Shown: one piece after another, positions 40,372-56,987 of the stretch
How the letters are laid out: each line of letters begins with the position of its first letter
Numbering within the stretch: position 1 is the stretch's first letter
Assembly (NCBI GenBank): GCA_025526915.1
Contig: JAHLKH010000131.1
Location: forward strand, 1 to 64,000
Direction: 5' to 3'
Source: Entophlyctis helioformis
Taxonomy: Eukaryota > Chytridiomycota > Chytridiomycetes > Chytridiales > Chytriomycetaceae
DNA length: 64,000 bases
The notes under the pieces: model-generated
Database searches by the model: none
What the model was told of the DNA's origin: nothing
The model's input: only the letters and a program-made list of their open reading frames with translations
Program-made: the position numbers and the translations under genes

Positions 40372-42714
40372 CTATGCATATGACTGGCCATGGGAAAAGG
40401 ACTCGGGCAGAGGGATGCCGCTGTTGTGGTGGTCGTGATTCGAGTGCTGCTGCGGGAGGTACATGTACTGGTGGTTGTACTGGACAGCAAACGGCTTAGC
40501 AACAGTCGCCATGGGCTGCAGATGCATGCCGCCGGCAGTCATGGAAGGACCGTTGCCTTGCTGTGAAGCGAACGCGGCCATATCGTCAAAGCTGCTATCC
40601 TCTTCCTCGCTGCTGTGTGGGTTGTAGCTGCTCTGGCTGCTGAAGCTTGTTGTACGGCGGCCCTGAGGAGCCAATGCGGACACATTTGCAACCACGGAGC
40701 TTGCAGCCTTGGCAGCCGCCTTGCTACCCGCTGGTTGGGCAGGGTTCGCGTTCGGGCCGCCGACAAAGCATGGGTTCGAGTTGCTTCGAGACGAGTGGCG
40801 CTTGAGAGCATCTGATCGACCAAACCGCTTGCCGCATACGCCGCATGCCCATGGCAGCATATCCAGAGGCGTGTGCATTGTGCGCACGTGTCGATGCAGG
40901 TCGGTTGTGCGGCGAAACCCGTGGCCGCAGGTCTGGCACACGTGCGGGGTGTCTTCGAGATGGCACCGCACATGCGATCGCAGGTTTTGGAGACGCGTGA
41001 AAACGCGGTCGCAGCCAGGATGTCCGCACGCATACGACGCTGCTTCTGCACCGCCGTTGGCAGCAGTCTCTGCCTTGGCCGGTGCTCGGGACGTCGACTT
41101 GCTTCTGGGCTTGGTTGCCTGCTTTGCCGGCTTGTTGGCGCTGGCAGGTTGGGCCGGGCCGTCAAAATACTCCTTGCTGATGTACGGCGCGCTTGCTGCA
41201 TTCTCCTTGGCATCAGCGTCGGCATCAGCGTCGGCATCAGCGTCGGCGTCGGCGTCGACATCGGTGGTGGCCGTGTCTGATGGCACGAATGCATTGGCTC
41301 CCGATGGTGCTGGGTAGTTCAAGTCCAGCGCGGCCGCATCCAGGGCAAAGGCATCGCCAGAGACAAACGTCGTGGCAAAGGTGGCCGTGGGCGAGATGCC
41401 TGACGAGCGCGAATCGGCTGACAGAGGGCCAGACAGATCGCCGTCAACCAGAGTGTTGATGGCCGACGTTGCCGTCACAGACGGAGAGATGGATGCCAGA
41501 TCGGTGTGGGACAGGTAGTTTGCGGCCAGATGCGACTCGATGGAGATGGGGTTCATGTAGCCCGGGAGGGGGAACAGCTGCGAGTTCATGGCGTCCAAGA
41601 ACGACAGCGGAGGCACAGCGATGCTGGGCAGCGACATGGATCGTTCACGGTTGACTGGTGGATTCAGCGACTGAAGATGTTGCTGTTGTTGATGTTGCTG
41701 CTGCTGCTCTTGTCGCTGTTCTTGCTCTAAATGCTGCTGCAGCTCGGTGAGAGGCGGCAGGTTGATATGCAGGTGCTGCAGCTGCGATTGTATCTGCTGT
41801 TCATCTCGGTCATGCTGTTGCTGCTGCTGCTGCTGCTGCTGTTGATGAGACGGATGCTGGTGGATCAGAGGATGCGGCCGCCATTGCACAATCGGCCGCA
41901 CAGCCGACGACGACGGAGTGGTCAGGCTGATGGATCGCTGGCGGGTCGTGGTGGCAAGCGTACTCTTGTGCACCATAAAGAACGAATTTGCCGTTGGGTT
42001 GTATGCGACTGCGGGCGACGTGGGCATGGCTGGAGCGGCGTGGCTGAGGTGTGGCATGTCCATCTGGGCCGGGGCAGAGGCGATCGAGGCGGCAAGGTGC
42101 TGCATGGGCTGCAGCACAGTGTTGACCGGGTGCAGCTGGTGCATGTTGCCGTGCTGGTAGACGAACTGCTGCTGCTGTTGGTGCTGCTGGTGTTGCTGCT
42201 GCTGGTGGAATGGTTGATCAGGTGCCGCCTGGGAGGCGTTGTCAAATATGGCGGATGACACAGGCGCCGATAGCGGATGCTGCTGTTGATGGTGATGGTG
42301 CTGCGGATGGGTGTGGTCCTGGTTGTGATGGTTGTGATGGCTGGGGTGGTCGTGCAGCATGGACTCGAGGGGCATCGGCAGGCCGAGTCCGACGCCGTTC
42401 AAGCCATCGTTCAAGCCGCTGAACGACGAGTGGAAGCCGTCGGCATCGCCATGCTGATGCTGATGGTGGTGCTGCTGATGGTGGTGGTGGTGGTGCTGCT
42501 GCTGCTGCGAGAAGGGGACTTGCTGGCTGGCAGCGCCGCTTGGGCCGGCCGGGAACAGCGGCAACGGATCGCAGTCGGCAGCGGCCCGCACGGCCAGGCC
42601 CGCACTCGGCGCAGCGTCAGGCGCACGGCCGACGCTGCTCATGTCCAGCGCAGGCGGCGCCAGGCCCAGCCTCTGGCCGGTGCGATGGTTGTGGTCGTGG
42701 TCGAGAGATTGCAT
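40372..42714 (-). CDS. C2H2 zinc-finger transcription factor with long His/Gln tracts
   Basis: Single-exon frame, 780 residues from MQSLDHDHNHRTG. Three consecutive C2H2 fingers at residues ~570-660: CGHPGCDRVFTRLQNLRSHV (then RCH), CQTCGHGFRRTTDLHRHV and CGVCGKRFGRSDALKRH, with the GRSDALKRH tip typical of fungal Msn2/Zif-like GC-box binders. The N-terminal two-thirds is Gln/His-rich, including runs of ten or more Gln and an HHHHHHQQHHHQHQHG-like block. An alternating Asp-Ala array (near 41212-41265) precedes the fingers. Such tracts are typical of transactivation domains. Target genes are unknown. Confidence 0.87.
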   Translation of the reverse strand: MQSLDHDHNHRTGQRLGLAPPALDMSSVGRAPDAAPSAGLAVRAAADCDPLPLFPAGPSGAASQQVPFSQQQQHHHHHHQQHHHQHQHGDADGFHSSFSGLNDGLNGVGLGLPMPLESMLHDHPSHHNHHNQDHTHPQHHHHQQQHPLSAPVSSAIFDNASQAAPDQPFHQQQQHQQHQQQQQFVYQHGNMHQLHPVNTVLQPMQHLAASIASAPAQMDMPHLSHAAPAMPTSPAVAYNPTANSFFMVHKSTLATTTRQRSISLTTPSSSAVRPIVQWRPHPLIHQHPSHQQQQQQQQQQHDRDEQQIQSQLQHLHINLPPLTELQQHLEQEQRQEQQQQHQQQQHLQSLNPPVNRERSMSLPSIAVPPLSFLDAMNSQLFPLPGYMNPISIESHLAANYLSHTDLASISPSVTATSAINTLVDGDLSGPLSADSRSSGISPTATFATTFVSGDAFALDAAALDLNYPAPSGANAFVPSDTATTDVDADADADADADADADAKENAASAPYISKEYFDGPAQPASANKPAKQATKPRSKSTSRAPAKAETAANGGAEAASYACGHPGCDRVFTRLQNLRSHVRCHLEDTPHVCQTCGHGFRRTTDLHRHVRTMHTPLDMLPWACGVCGKRFGRSDALKRHSSRSNSNPCFVGGPNANPAQPAGSKAAAKAASSVVANVSALAPQGRRTTSFSSQSSYNPHSSEEEDSSFDDMAAFASQQGNGPSMTAGGMHLQPMATVAKPFAVQYNHQYMYLPQQHSNHDHHNSGIPLPESFSHGQSYA

Positions 42715-43040
42715 GGCGAAAGGCAATTTTGGCGAAAATTTCGGACATTTTGGTGTGCGAGCGTGCCGCTGATTGGCTGATCCACCGCTTGAGCGCCTGC
42801 CACTGATTGGCCCGCCGTCAAGGCTATCCAGTCACGTGTCTCGTCACGTGACACGCCTGGCATCGGTCCACTCCCTCGCCAAATTGCTGACTCTGGATCG
42901 CCTTGATCGACCCAAAGGGCCACAGTTGTACGTGGCATGCTCGCAGCTGTGCAGAGTCCGCTGGTCGTCCATGCCGGCTGCTGACTCTTGGCTGCTGGCA
43001 TGACGGGCCGCCCACCTGGCACAAGCCGGCAAGAAGAAAG

Positions 43041-46000
43041 ATGGCCGCCACCGCCCAGGGCACCGTCCAGCGCAACGACAGCGGTTCTCTGCAGAGAGCC
43101 CGCTCATGTCCGCACCTCAAAAAGGGCATCGCCATGGCCAAGGTGTCCAAGCTGGCCCCCAAGCTGTACCTCAAGACGCCCGTCTGCCATGTGCGTCTGT
43201 GTGTGTCTGTGTGTGTCTGTGTGCGCGTGTGTGCAGGCGAGCATTGGTGCATCCATAAACGACTGCCGACGCCTGCCGACGCCTGCTGGCCCGTGCAACT
43301 GCCGTTGCTCACACTCTGCCTGCGCCACTGCCCTCTCTCCCGCCTGCATGGGCATGCTCGACAGTCCTGCTCCTCTCGGTCCAAGCCTGCCACAACCGCA
43401 GGCATCGCAACCCCGCCATCTGTGCCTGTGGTGGCTGCTGTGCCTACGGTGCCTGCTCCTCAATCGCCCTCGGCCAGCCAGCCAGGCTTGTCTAGCATGC
43501 CGGGCTCGGGCTCTTCGTCGCAGCTGCTGTCCCAGAGCCAGCCCCAGAGCCTGCAGCTGTGGATCTGTCTCGCTTGCGCAAAGCTCAGCTGTGGCAGCGA
43601 AACCATGGACCATGTCCGCGGACATGCCATCAAGCGCGAGCACCATCTCGTCATGAACATTGACACCTTTGACTGCTGGTTCGTCATTCGTGCCTTGGTC
43701 TGCTGCGTACAACAAGCTTGCGGATATGGTGCACCTTTAGCTGCTTACGCTTGCTGACCGGCATGTCCATTCGTTGCGACAGGTGCTATGCGTGCAGCAG
43801 CGACATTGTGGGCGATGCCAGATCCAACCAGGTCGTGTTTGAGGCGCGTCGCGTGCTTGAAAAGCATCATCGGTCACTCAGGCAAGGCTCCTTGGTTGCG
43901 ACGTCACAGTCCTCGTCCATTTCTTCGTCTCTCGCCACCTCGGATAGTCTTCTGTTTGCGTCATCCTCAGCAGCCACGTCCCTTTCCGCGAAAAGGCCAA
44001 AGGTGCCTGCAGCCAAGATACCAGGCCTTACAAATCTTGGAAACACCTGCTTCTTCAATTCAATTATGCAGGTTGGTGCACGTTTGTGTCTGGTCTCTGG
44101 CCGATCGTTGGGCTTGTCCCTTTTCCAAAAGGACAGTGCCATCAGTGCACATTTGCACATTACGGGCAGCAGACTAGCCATTAGATGCTGACCACAGCGG
44201 CTGCTCAGTCAATCGCATACACGCAAAACCTGTACTCTTTCCTTCCACAAGATCCGGCTGCATTGTACAATGCGCTTTCCGCCACAACGCCGCCGACCGT
44301 GTCTGCAAGTTCAGTCGAGGCTGGCGGGGGGCCGGTGCCTGACTTTGCCCAAGTTCTCAATTCTTTCAAACTTGCAAGCGACACTCCTCTGACGCTGGGT
44401 ATGTCCAGGACATCCTGCCGTGTAGATTTCGGTTGCGATTGCTCACGCTGCCGAACCGGCTCCAGAATTGTTTCGTTTTCTGCACTCCATGCGCCAGGAT
44501 GCTGCCTCTGATTCGCCACGATCAATCAACCCTAGAAATCTCTTTGGTGTCATCTCGCGCCAGTGGAGCAGCTACTCTTCCTACCGCCAGCAGGACAGCC
44601 ACGAGCTACTGAGGCGGCTGCTGGATGGCATCAAGGAGGAGCAGTACGACAAGGACACGGAGGGAAAGGTCGTCTCGTTCCTCAAGTCCACCTTTGTGGA
44701 TCACGTCTTTGGCGGACGGCTGGCAAGCATCGTCATTTGCGACACATGCAAGCACCCGTCATATTCGTTTGAAGACTTTTTGGACATTTCTCTGCCGATC
44801 ACGACCAAGCCAACCTCTGAGCGCAAGGCCAACATGCGCGCGTTTTGGTCAAACATGGTCGGCAAATCACGCAGCCGCCTTCCAAGTCCCATCCCTGGAA
44901 AGCAGCGAGACATGCTCCTGCCACCACCAACCGTTAAAGTCGCAAATGGAAGCGGCGGTAACAATGACGGCAGCATCAGCTCTGCCGAGTCGGACAACGA
45001 GTCGCGGGCTGGCGATGGAGGATCTGGTCGCAGCATCCTTGCAAAGAGTCTGGATCGCCTTGGTCTGTCACCACGCCGCGGCAGCCCAAGCCAGCCGCCG
45101 CTTCAAGGGCTCGCGACCATCCCTGCCATCTCAGTCTCGGGAGGAGGCAACGCAACAGATGGTTTGGCACTGCCGTCAACGCGCATGCAGCAAGATGACA
45201 AACCATCCGACTCGGAAGCCGGGACGGCCTTTTCGGTTCCTGCTTCAGATGCATCGGTGGTGGCCGCCCAGTCTGCAGTTGCACCGGCTGCAAGTGGCAT
45301 CCATACACCGCCATCTGCGCCTGGAAGTCCGTTCAGTGTGCTCTCCAAACTGTTTAGCAGCAGCCAGTCTCGGGCAGACGACGCCTCCGCACAGCCGTCA
45401 GCCGCCAGGTCTCAGCAGATTGCCCTGATCAACGCGCTTCTGCGGCCGCTCGAGCCCGCAGATCTTGTGCCGATCATGGAGCATTCGCGCAGCAAGTCGT
45501 TTGGTTCTGGCAGCGCGGCAAGCACTGGGTCGTCTCCCAGCCTGACGCAGTGTCTCGTCGACTTTCTGAGTGTCGAGGCTTTGGATGGCCCAAACTGCTT
45601 GCAGTGCGACAACTGCTACAAGCTGCAATATGGCGATGATGGAGATGATGACGACAAGGATGCTGCACAAACCGACTTGACCCAGCAGCAGCCACAGCAA
45701 CGCGATCCGCCTCCAAATGCGCAACCCAACATCACCCCAACTCGCAACCCCGCCGCATCGCTCACGGAAGCAACACCTCTCTCCCCGTCGAGTTCCAAGC
45801 CACATACATGCAGTGTCCAGGAACGCAGCGACCTTGACAGCAGCACAGTCGCCAATGCTGGCTATGGGCCTTTGGACGGATCCAGTCAGTCGAGTAGCAT
45901 GTCGGTTTCCAGCTCGACCATCCAAAGCCAGGATGCCTTGGTTGGCCTTCGCGCGTCTGAACCTGGAGACTACGCGATTGTGTCTTCGCAACAGTCCATC

Positions 46001-47092
46001 GCGCCACCAGTTCTGGAACTGTCGCGCGAATCTCTCCCGACACGGACAAGCAGTCTTCCCAACAGCCACGCCGTGCCCTTGGCTCGCAACAGCAGCAGCA
46101 GCATCGGCAGCAGTAGCATCGACAGCAGCCGCAGCGTTGGTGTCGTAGAGCACAGCAGCAGTGTGCGCAGTCTTCGTACAAGTAGCAGCAGCTTGTTTGA
46201 CCGCCTGTCCGTGCCAGGAGCAGCCCCAAGGGTGGCCGCGCTGGCCTCGCAAGCATCACAGCCCTCAACAGATGGATCGGATGCAAACGCCTCTGACGGC
46301 GGATCCATGTCCTCTGTCGCCACACAGTCGGATTCAGAGTCTGACGTGCAGGAGCTGGGCCTCACCATCCCTGTCGAGGCTCCGAAGGCTGTCCGCCCAG
46401 CTGCGACGCCGTCCAAGCCCAAGAACCACCCGCCCTGCACATCGCGTGCCTACAAACGGTTCTTGCTGTATCGTACACCGCGTACGCTTGTGCTCCACCT
46501 GAAGCGGTTCGAGCAAGTTGGTGCAACAGGCAGGACCCGCAAAGTGGACACGTTTGTACCCTTTGAAGAGTTTCTTGACCTGGATGCGGCCATGGCCCCG
46601 CCAGAGGTCGTCGAAGAGACGCCAAAACCCTCGGCCCCCAAGCAGGAGTTGGCGCCGGCAAGCGACAAAGAGCAACGCGAATCGAGCCCGTTTCTGCCGG
46701 TCGACCAGTCGTTACAGTCGCTGCTGCCATCGTCCTTGCCATCAGCCTCGTCTGGCACGCCGCTCGCTGTCCCAGCCGTACCAAGCGCCGCATCAACTGT
46801 AGAAGCACCAGCGTCGGCACCAGCAGCACCGGCACCAGCAACGCCTCGTGTCGGGGGGCGGTACAGGCTGTACGCCGTTGTTGTGCACTCAGGCAGCATC
46901 TTTGGCGGCCACTACATTGCATACGTGCGCGTTCCATCCACATCCCCAGTGCCGCAAGCAGCGTCTGCAAGTAGCCAAGACCAGCAGGCCACCTGGATGC
47001 ATTGTTCCGACAGCGCTGTTCGCGATGCCAGTCTGGAAGAAGTACTGCGATGCCAGGCGTACATTTTGTTTTACGAGAGTATCGGCGAATGA
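43041..47092 (+). CDS. Ubiquitin-specific protease with ZnF-UBP domain (USP16/USP45 type)
   Basis: Five exons: 43041-43190, 43365-43678, 43783-44071, 44185-44398 and 44466-47092; 1197 residues, phases consistent. An N-terminal ZnF-UBP is split over exons 1-3 (CPHLKKG, LWICLACAKLSCGSETMDHV, GHAIKREHHLVMN, WCYACSSDIV) and binds the free C-terminus of ubiquitin. The peptidase starts GLTNLGNTCFFNSIMQ (catalytic Cys), with RQQDSHELLRRLLDGIKEEQ, CNTCKHPS-type knuckles and LVLHLKRFEQVG. The His box is IFGGHYIAYVR and the end is LRCQAYILFYESI. A Ser-rich insert of roughly 550 residues splits the catalytic domain, as in USP16/45. Those enzymes deubiquitinate histone H2A or repair factors. Confidence 0.93.
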
Positions 47093-47273
47093 ATCCGTGT
47101 CGGCGCCGTGTTCAAAACGTATGTTTGCATGGTGTGCTTGCATGTTTTATAGTCAAAAATGTAGGGCGAGAGGCGGAGGGGACAGATAGAAAGAGACAGC
47201 AGGGTGGCAATAAGAGTGCCGGCGTTCAGGAGAGTAGGAGAGACAGCAGTGAATCCCAGAGAAGCATCGGCCA

Positions 47274-51601
<4,328 letters not shown>

Positions 51602-51635
51602 GATTGGGGAAGCGTGGCCAAGTAGCGAACGGCAT

Positions 51636-53137
51636 TCATTGGAGTTGGTCCCGCGTCAGCTCATACACAAACAGAGCGGCTGCGCTGGGGGGCATGGCAC
51701 GCACAAGCTGCGGTGCGATCCCTGCGTAGTACCGGCCAATCCCATGCTGCCGCACCAGTCGCGCGGCTGCTATCCATGTCAGCCTCGGCTGCGGTGGTGC
51801 GTGCGAGCGTGATGCTGCTGTTCCGTGTGGCGGCTGCTGGTCTGCACCTGCCGTGTGTGTGTGGGTATGGTGGCGATGCTGATGCTGCTCGTGCTGGGGC
51901 TCTTGCGGTGCCGGCTTGGCCGTGATGGCTTCGGACAGACGATCGAGGGGATACACGGCCGTCTGATACGCCGCGCCAGCCGTTGCACCAGCACCCACAA
52001 CAACACATGCATCCAGCAGGATCCGAAGTACAGATCGATGCTTGTGCTGTGTCTGTAGCGGCCCATGTGCCTGCCCTTGCATCTGGCTGCCAGCATCTCC
52101 GTGCTTCGGCAGCTGTCCTCCAGGTCCGCCGTCACACAGCCGCTCCACAAGACTGTGCCCCGTGTGTTGCATGGCTTCAAAGACGCCAAAGAACAGTGCA
52201 AAGCCAGCTGCGTCGCGTCCGGCATTGAACCCAAAGTTGCGATACAGATGCAGCAGCCGAGTGTGCCAGAAAGAGTGCGTCGACAGACTCTCAGACAATG
52301 CTTTGCGTGTCGCATGGCGGATGCCCTTGTGCCGATGCTCGACCATGCTTTTGGGCTCCAGCATGCGTTGGATCGCGTCCAGCGGCGTTGCAAGCACAGA
52401 CTGCCCGGCACCGCCCACACCGCCTGCTAGGAATGCGTGCCAGTACGTATGGCTTGGATGGTCAGCGCCGCCTGGAAGCTGGCTGTCTTTGGATTGGCCG
52501 TGCTGGATCGAGCGCTGCGTGGACATGGACGACAGCCGCCCAAGCGTGAATGCGTAGATGTTGAACAGGCAGCCTCCCACGATCGCATTGGCGACAAACA
52601 GCGGTAATGCGTTCTTGCGAAAGAAGCTGGCCTGTTGCAGCCCAGAGTCAGTACCTGTCTGGGAATCCAACGCGATCGTCCGGCCGTCCAGGCCAGGCAA
52701 CTCTGCCGGTCTGCACGACCAGCAAGCCAGCCACCAACAAGCCAACTCACGCCTTCTGTCCGCAGAATGTCCCGCACAAACTGCACATTGAACGGCTTGC
52801 CTTGGACAGCCGCCATGGACCGAAAGACCAGCCATGGGTTGATCGCATACGGCCGGAACAGCTTGACCGGCACTCGGAACCACCACTGCAGCGTTCCCTT
52901 GGCAAAGTTGACAGCCAGCACGCCTGTGTTGGCGGCCAGAGCTCGTGCAAAGCCGGCGAGAAAGCCAGGCAGGTTGGCGAGCGCTGGTGTCGCATTCGGC
53001 AGTGGCGGCAGCTGTGGAAACTCGTCCGCCTCCTCCTTCTGCTGCTGCTGCTGAGGTTGCTGTTGCTGCTGCTGCTGCTGAGGTTGCTGCTGCTGAGGTT
53101 GCTGAGGTTGCTGAGGTTGCTGAGGTTGCTGGACCAT
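51636..53137 (-). CDS. Divergent mitochondrial carrier-like (SLC25) protein
   Basis: Exons 53137-52751 and 52631-51636; 460 residues from MVQQPQQ. It opens with a (PQQ)n-like Gln/Pro array. Carrier features: LATPLDAIQRMLEPK and TAVYPLDRLSEAITAKP (Px[D/E]xx loop motifs, the second ending in Ser rather than Lys/Arg). The end is YYAGIAPQLVRAMPPSAAAL then FVYELTRDQ, the usual carrier helix 6. Six amphipathic helices can be drawn, but the first repeat lacks a clean Px[DE]xx[KR]. This resembles poorly characterised fungal carrier-like proteins of the inner or outer mitochondrial membrane. An in-frame start at 53209 exists, but that stretch is antisense to a conserved Yippee exon, so 53137 is preferred. 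Confidence 0.75.
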
Positions 53138-53164
53138 GATGTTTGTCACGGTGTTGGAAAACAC

Positions 53165-53910
53165 ATGAAGGAAGGCGGCAACTACTGCTGCCTGGGCTGC
53201 AAGGCGCATCTGGCGCAGCACAGCGACTTGCTCTCAAAGGCAGGAACTGGACAGTCACAGACGGGCTGGCGGACCGGCATGCTGCTGCCGCTCTCTCTGG
53301 CTCACGCCTGGCTGGTACCACCAATCATTCTATGACGGTGTATGCTTTGGCCTGCGCATTCAGGCATTCACTGGCCGCCAGGGACGTCGGGCGTATCGGT
53401 TCCTTGCAGTGTGGGTGCACGCCGCCCTGCCTTTCACATGCCTTTCTGTCTGTCTGTCTTCCTGTCCGCCTGTCTGCCTTCCTGGCCCCAGCGTGGCCTT
53501 GTCCGGTCATCGCCCCTTGGCTTGCTGAAGTGCGAGATGGTGGCACAGCGATGGGTCCCATGCTGGCGTCTGTCTCGCGGCAACTGACATGTCGCCATGT
53601 TCGACTGCGGCATTCCCAGCAGTCAGAACACCGTCCTTGGCACGCAGGAAGACCGGATGATGATCACTGGCCTGCACACCGTCGCTGATCTGCACTGTAG
53701 TGGCTGCCAAGCCATCATCGGATGGAAATATGCAAGTCAACCTCCATCAAGACTGCTTGGACCATGCCTCGAAAGCGGATGCTGACTCTCCAACTACAGT
53801 TGCATGCATACGAGACGACGCAAGAGTACAAGGTCGGCACCTTTATCATTGAAAAGGCCAAGATGGCAAAGTCCAATGGCTGGATGCTTCCAAATGCAAC
53901 CGAGGAATGA
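53165..53910 (+). CDS. Yippee-family zinc-binding protein
   Basis: Four exons: 53165-53239, 53364-53398, 53620-53731 and 53800-53910; 110 residues, the usual family size, phases exact. Exon 1 has YCCLGCKAHLAQHSDLLSK (first zinc Cys pair and the HLA-x-H-x-DLxSK signature). Exon 2 has AFTGRQGRRAY. Exon 3 has EDRMMITGLHTVADLHCSGC (second Cys pair) and IIGWKY. Exon 4 has EYKVGTFIIEKAKMAKSNGW. Yippee domains resemble the Mis18/cereblon fold; roles include GID/CTLH complex and centrosome association. Introns 1 and 3 begin GC (GCAGGA and GCAAGT). Its first exon lies 27 bp from the start of the divergent carrier gene, so an upstream non-coding exon is possible. Confidence 0.88.
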
Positions 53911-54734
53911 ATGATCAACAACTGTCCTATGCCAGTGCGTCATGGAGAGCAGCGGTCGCCGTCCAAGACGTTGCAACCCGCCCATCAGTCTCGCTTGTTT
54001 GTCAACCAGAGTCGCCGTGCGCCGTATTGCTCATCTGCAGAGAGCGCGTTCGCATCTCTGCACGATCGTGATGCTGGTGACCAGCAATGAGGGTGTGCTG
54101 GCGAGGTCGTTTGCAGCCAGTGTCACCAACGCTTGGCCAGACCCCACCTTGAGTACTGCTGAGGTTCGCAATGAAGCCTTGCACATCGCCATTGGTCAAT
54201 GACAACCGCCACATGCTGGCTTCCTATCCTGCGTCAGCCAGACAGACGGCAACTGTTTGTGATGCCAAAGCCATCGAGACTGCCAATGTCGAGCGTGACG
54301 AGCAGCCGACAAGCCGACACTCGCTCCATGAGCAGCCTTGGCAGACAGCAATGCCGTCAGATGCTCGGCTGTGCAGTCCACAGTGGTCGGTAAACGCTGC
54401 CTCAATGACATGCAATGCAAGACAAGGCCAAGCTGTTCCGAGCTGTGATGCTCCAGAACATCGAGACTCGTCACTACAACCAGGAACGCGTGAGTGGCTC
54501 CTATAACATGCATGCGATCACAATATACATGTACCTGGTTGAGTTCCTGGCAATGGTCGGTGACGTCATGCATGTTGCATTCCAAAACCACACGAATGAC
54601 GTTGCATCGACTGGCGAGACCAAAGGCTCTGCGCCGTTTCTTTCCTTGTTGCTTCTGTGCAGAGAGCTCTTCACAGAAACACACTCACACATCCACTCTC
54701 ACACTCACTCGCACTCACACTCAATCGTCTCGCA
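53911..54734. other. Intergenic
   Basis: Roughly 820 bp upstream of the first GPCR-like gene. No supported coding sequence on either strand. A cactca/cacaca-rich stretch (54676-54720) lies directly before the start codon. Confidence 0.4.
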
Positions 54735-56575
54735 ATGGCTGGCGACGGCATCACAGGCGAAAACACGGCCATCCATGTCATTGTCATCATCGTCATGCTC
54801 CTGTCGCTCATCTCCAACGCCGTGCTGCTTGTGTCTATCCTGCGCTCGCCGACGCTGCTCGCAGCCACCGAGGTGATTCTCAATCTGAATCTCACGGCGT
54901 GCGACGCAGCGTGGTCAATCATCATGCTCGTCACGCACATCGCGAGTTTCAACGAGCCGGTGACCATCTTCACGAATCCGACCGTGTGTACGTGGCAAGG
55001 GTTCGGACTGCAAGTACTGGCCGTTGCCGGCTTTTTCACGCTGCTTGCCATCTCTGGATGCAACTACTGGCTGATTGTCATGGAAAAGTCGCACCCGACC
55101 AAGGTGAGTCTGCCGGTCCAGCGACTGCTTCTGTCTGTCTGTCCGCGTGTCTGTCCGCGTGTCTGTCCGTGTGTCTGTCCGCGTGTTCGCGTTTGCATTG
55201 TGCCAAGACATGCCAACACCGTTCGGAATGGCTGACCATCGCACTGCGTCTTGTGCATGCTCCTCCGTTGCCCCTCTGTGCTGTTGACAGAAACAACTCG
55301 CCATGCTGCTCGGCGTCGTCTGGTTCGTGACACTTATCTGGGGACTCATTCCAATCCTCGCCGATCGCAACGATGGATACACCATGCAGGTCTGTGCTCG
55401 CCATCTGGTTGATCCAGCACGGCTCGCAGCTTTCGCTTGTCTTGGCATGTACTCACTGGCTTTGTGGCCGTTGGGACTCCTCCACAAACGTGCTGGACTA
55501 TCCATTTCACGGCCGTTGGTGGCACTCTGCTGGATGCCATGCTCGGCATGCTGCGATGGATTGAACACCGATTCTCGTCTGGCCGTCGCGACTCTCATTG
55601 TAGCCGTCCGGTATGTATGCACTGGGCTGCACTGCCAGACGCGTCATGTAAACCATGCCACTTACATGCCGTTCATTCGCACATCAAGGCATGTACTGCG
55701 GCGTGAACCTCCTGTCGCAGACACCGAGTGCCATCATCATCCGTTTCTTGTGAGTGCCAGCCTGGCTCATCCTTCTGCCTGTGCCGTGAAGCCGTTGGCT
55801 GTCGGTGGCGATCCTTCTCTGGCTGGATCACCGGCTCGCTGGATCACTGGCTCACTCACTATCGCCACCGGCCAAAGGAACATGGCTATTCTGGCATTCC
55901 CACCATGCATCATCATTTCCATCTACTTCTTCATCGGCCGCAAGCTGTGGCTGGTCAACAAGGAGCTCATTGTGGTGCAGCACCCATCCGGCTCCAAGGG
56001 CACCGGCGGTTCGGACACGAGCGGATCGAGCTCGACAGCTGGAGCCATGGGCGACAAGAGCTCGAGCAAGTCCAACCCGATGCTCGATGCCAGCACGGCC
56101 AGCAGCGCGCAGGTGGGCACGGCTGCCACGGACAGCTCGTCAAAGACTGGCGGCAAGCTGTCGTCGCAGCTGCGTGCCAAGAAGAGCAAGAACTTCCAAG
56201 TGCAGGTCGCCATCATCAAGCGTGCTGTCCTTGTTGCCGGCAGCTTCATGTGAGTGGCGTGCGCGTTGTCAAGGATGGCAGACCCACTGCAGATCCATGC
56301 ATCCGTCCGACGACTGATGCCTGCTCGTGGTCCGCAGGGGCTCATGGACATTCTACCTGATCATCAACATCATCCAGTCGTTCTCTGGCAAGGCCGTGTC
56401 GCCGCTCACCGATGCTCGTTCTGTGATCTTCCTGTCGTTCAGCCCGCTGCTCAATGCAACGATCCTGCTTGGGCTGGACAGACGCTACCGCGAGTCACTC
56501 ATGGAGCTGCTGGGACTGACCAACAAGAAGGCCGAGGCACAGCGCGCGGCATCGTCGTCCACTGGCCGTCTCTGA
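54735..56575 (+). CDS. GPCR-like seven-transmembrane receptor, copy 1
   Basis: Exons 54735-55103, 55291-55389, 55689-55749, 55878-56249 and 56338-56575 are supported by splice sites; the link between 55389 and 55689 does not keep phase by itself, so a further small exon in 55390-55688 is likely. Helices: VIVIIVMLLSLISNAVLLV, LNLNLTACDAAWSIIMLV, LAVAGFFTLLAISGCNYWLI, LLGVVWFVTLIWGLIPIL, AILAFPPCIIISIYFFIG, WTFYLIINIIQSF and FLSFSPLLNATILLGLDRRY. A long Ser/Gly/Lys loop between helices 5 and 6 and a short C-terminal tail fit a G-protein-coupled receptor, with TM1 SNAVLL resembling the class A GN-V. A paralogue follows immediately. Confidence 0.75.
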
Positions 56576-56604
56576 GTCGCACCGTCTGTGCGAGCTGCCT
56601 ACAG

Positions 56605-56640
<36 letters not shown>

Positions 56641-56987
56641 ACACCCACAAAGATGCTCTCTCACACACACACTCTTACATTCTAATTGTCTCAAGCACCG
56701 CTTCCTTATCGGCACTCTGTTCGCTTATTAGTCGAATGAATGCAACCCTGTCTGGCTCCATTCATGCGCATCGTGCAGCCAGATGCATGAATGCAGGCCG
56801 ACACCGCCATCCCATGCAGCAGCAGCAGCAGCAGCAGCAGGCATTCAAAGCACGGTTTTTCAAAAACTCCCAACCTCGCCAGGGAACCCGCCGGTTTTGT
56901 GCCGCTGATACCTTGCGGCTGTTGAAGCGTTCCTTGCCGCACAAACCACAACGCGTGTGCCGTGTGCCGTGTGCCGTGTACCATCCC
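56576..56987. other. Intergenic, with CA microsatellite and polyGln-like CAG run
   Basis: A (CA)n run occupies about 56603-56638. A frame open from 56736 continues into the next gene and would add an 84-residue N-terminal extension including eight Gln (56817-56840). It has no signal peptide or helix, so it is treated as 5' untranslated. Confidence 0.45.

Noticed and set aside
53138..53209. Extending the carrier protein start to 53209
   Set aside because: Those codons are antisense to conserved Yippee residues, so the open frame there is probably accidental.
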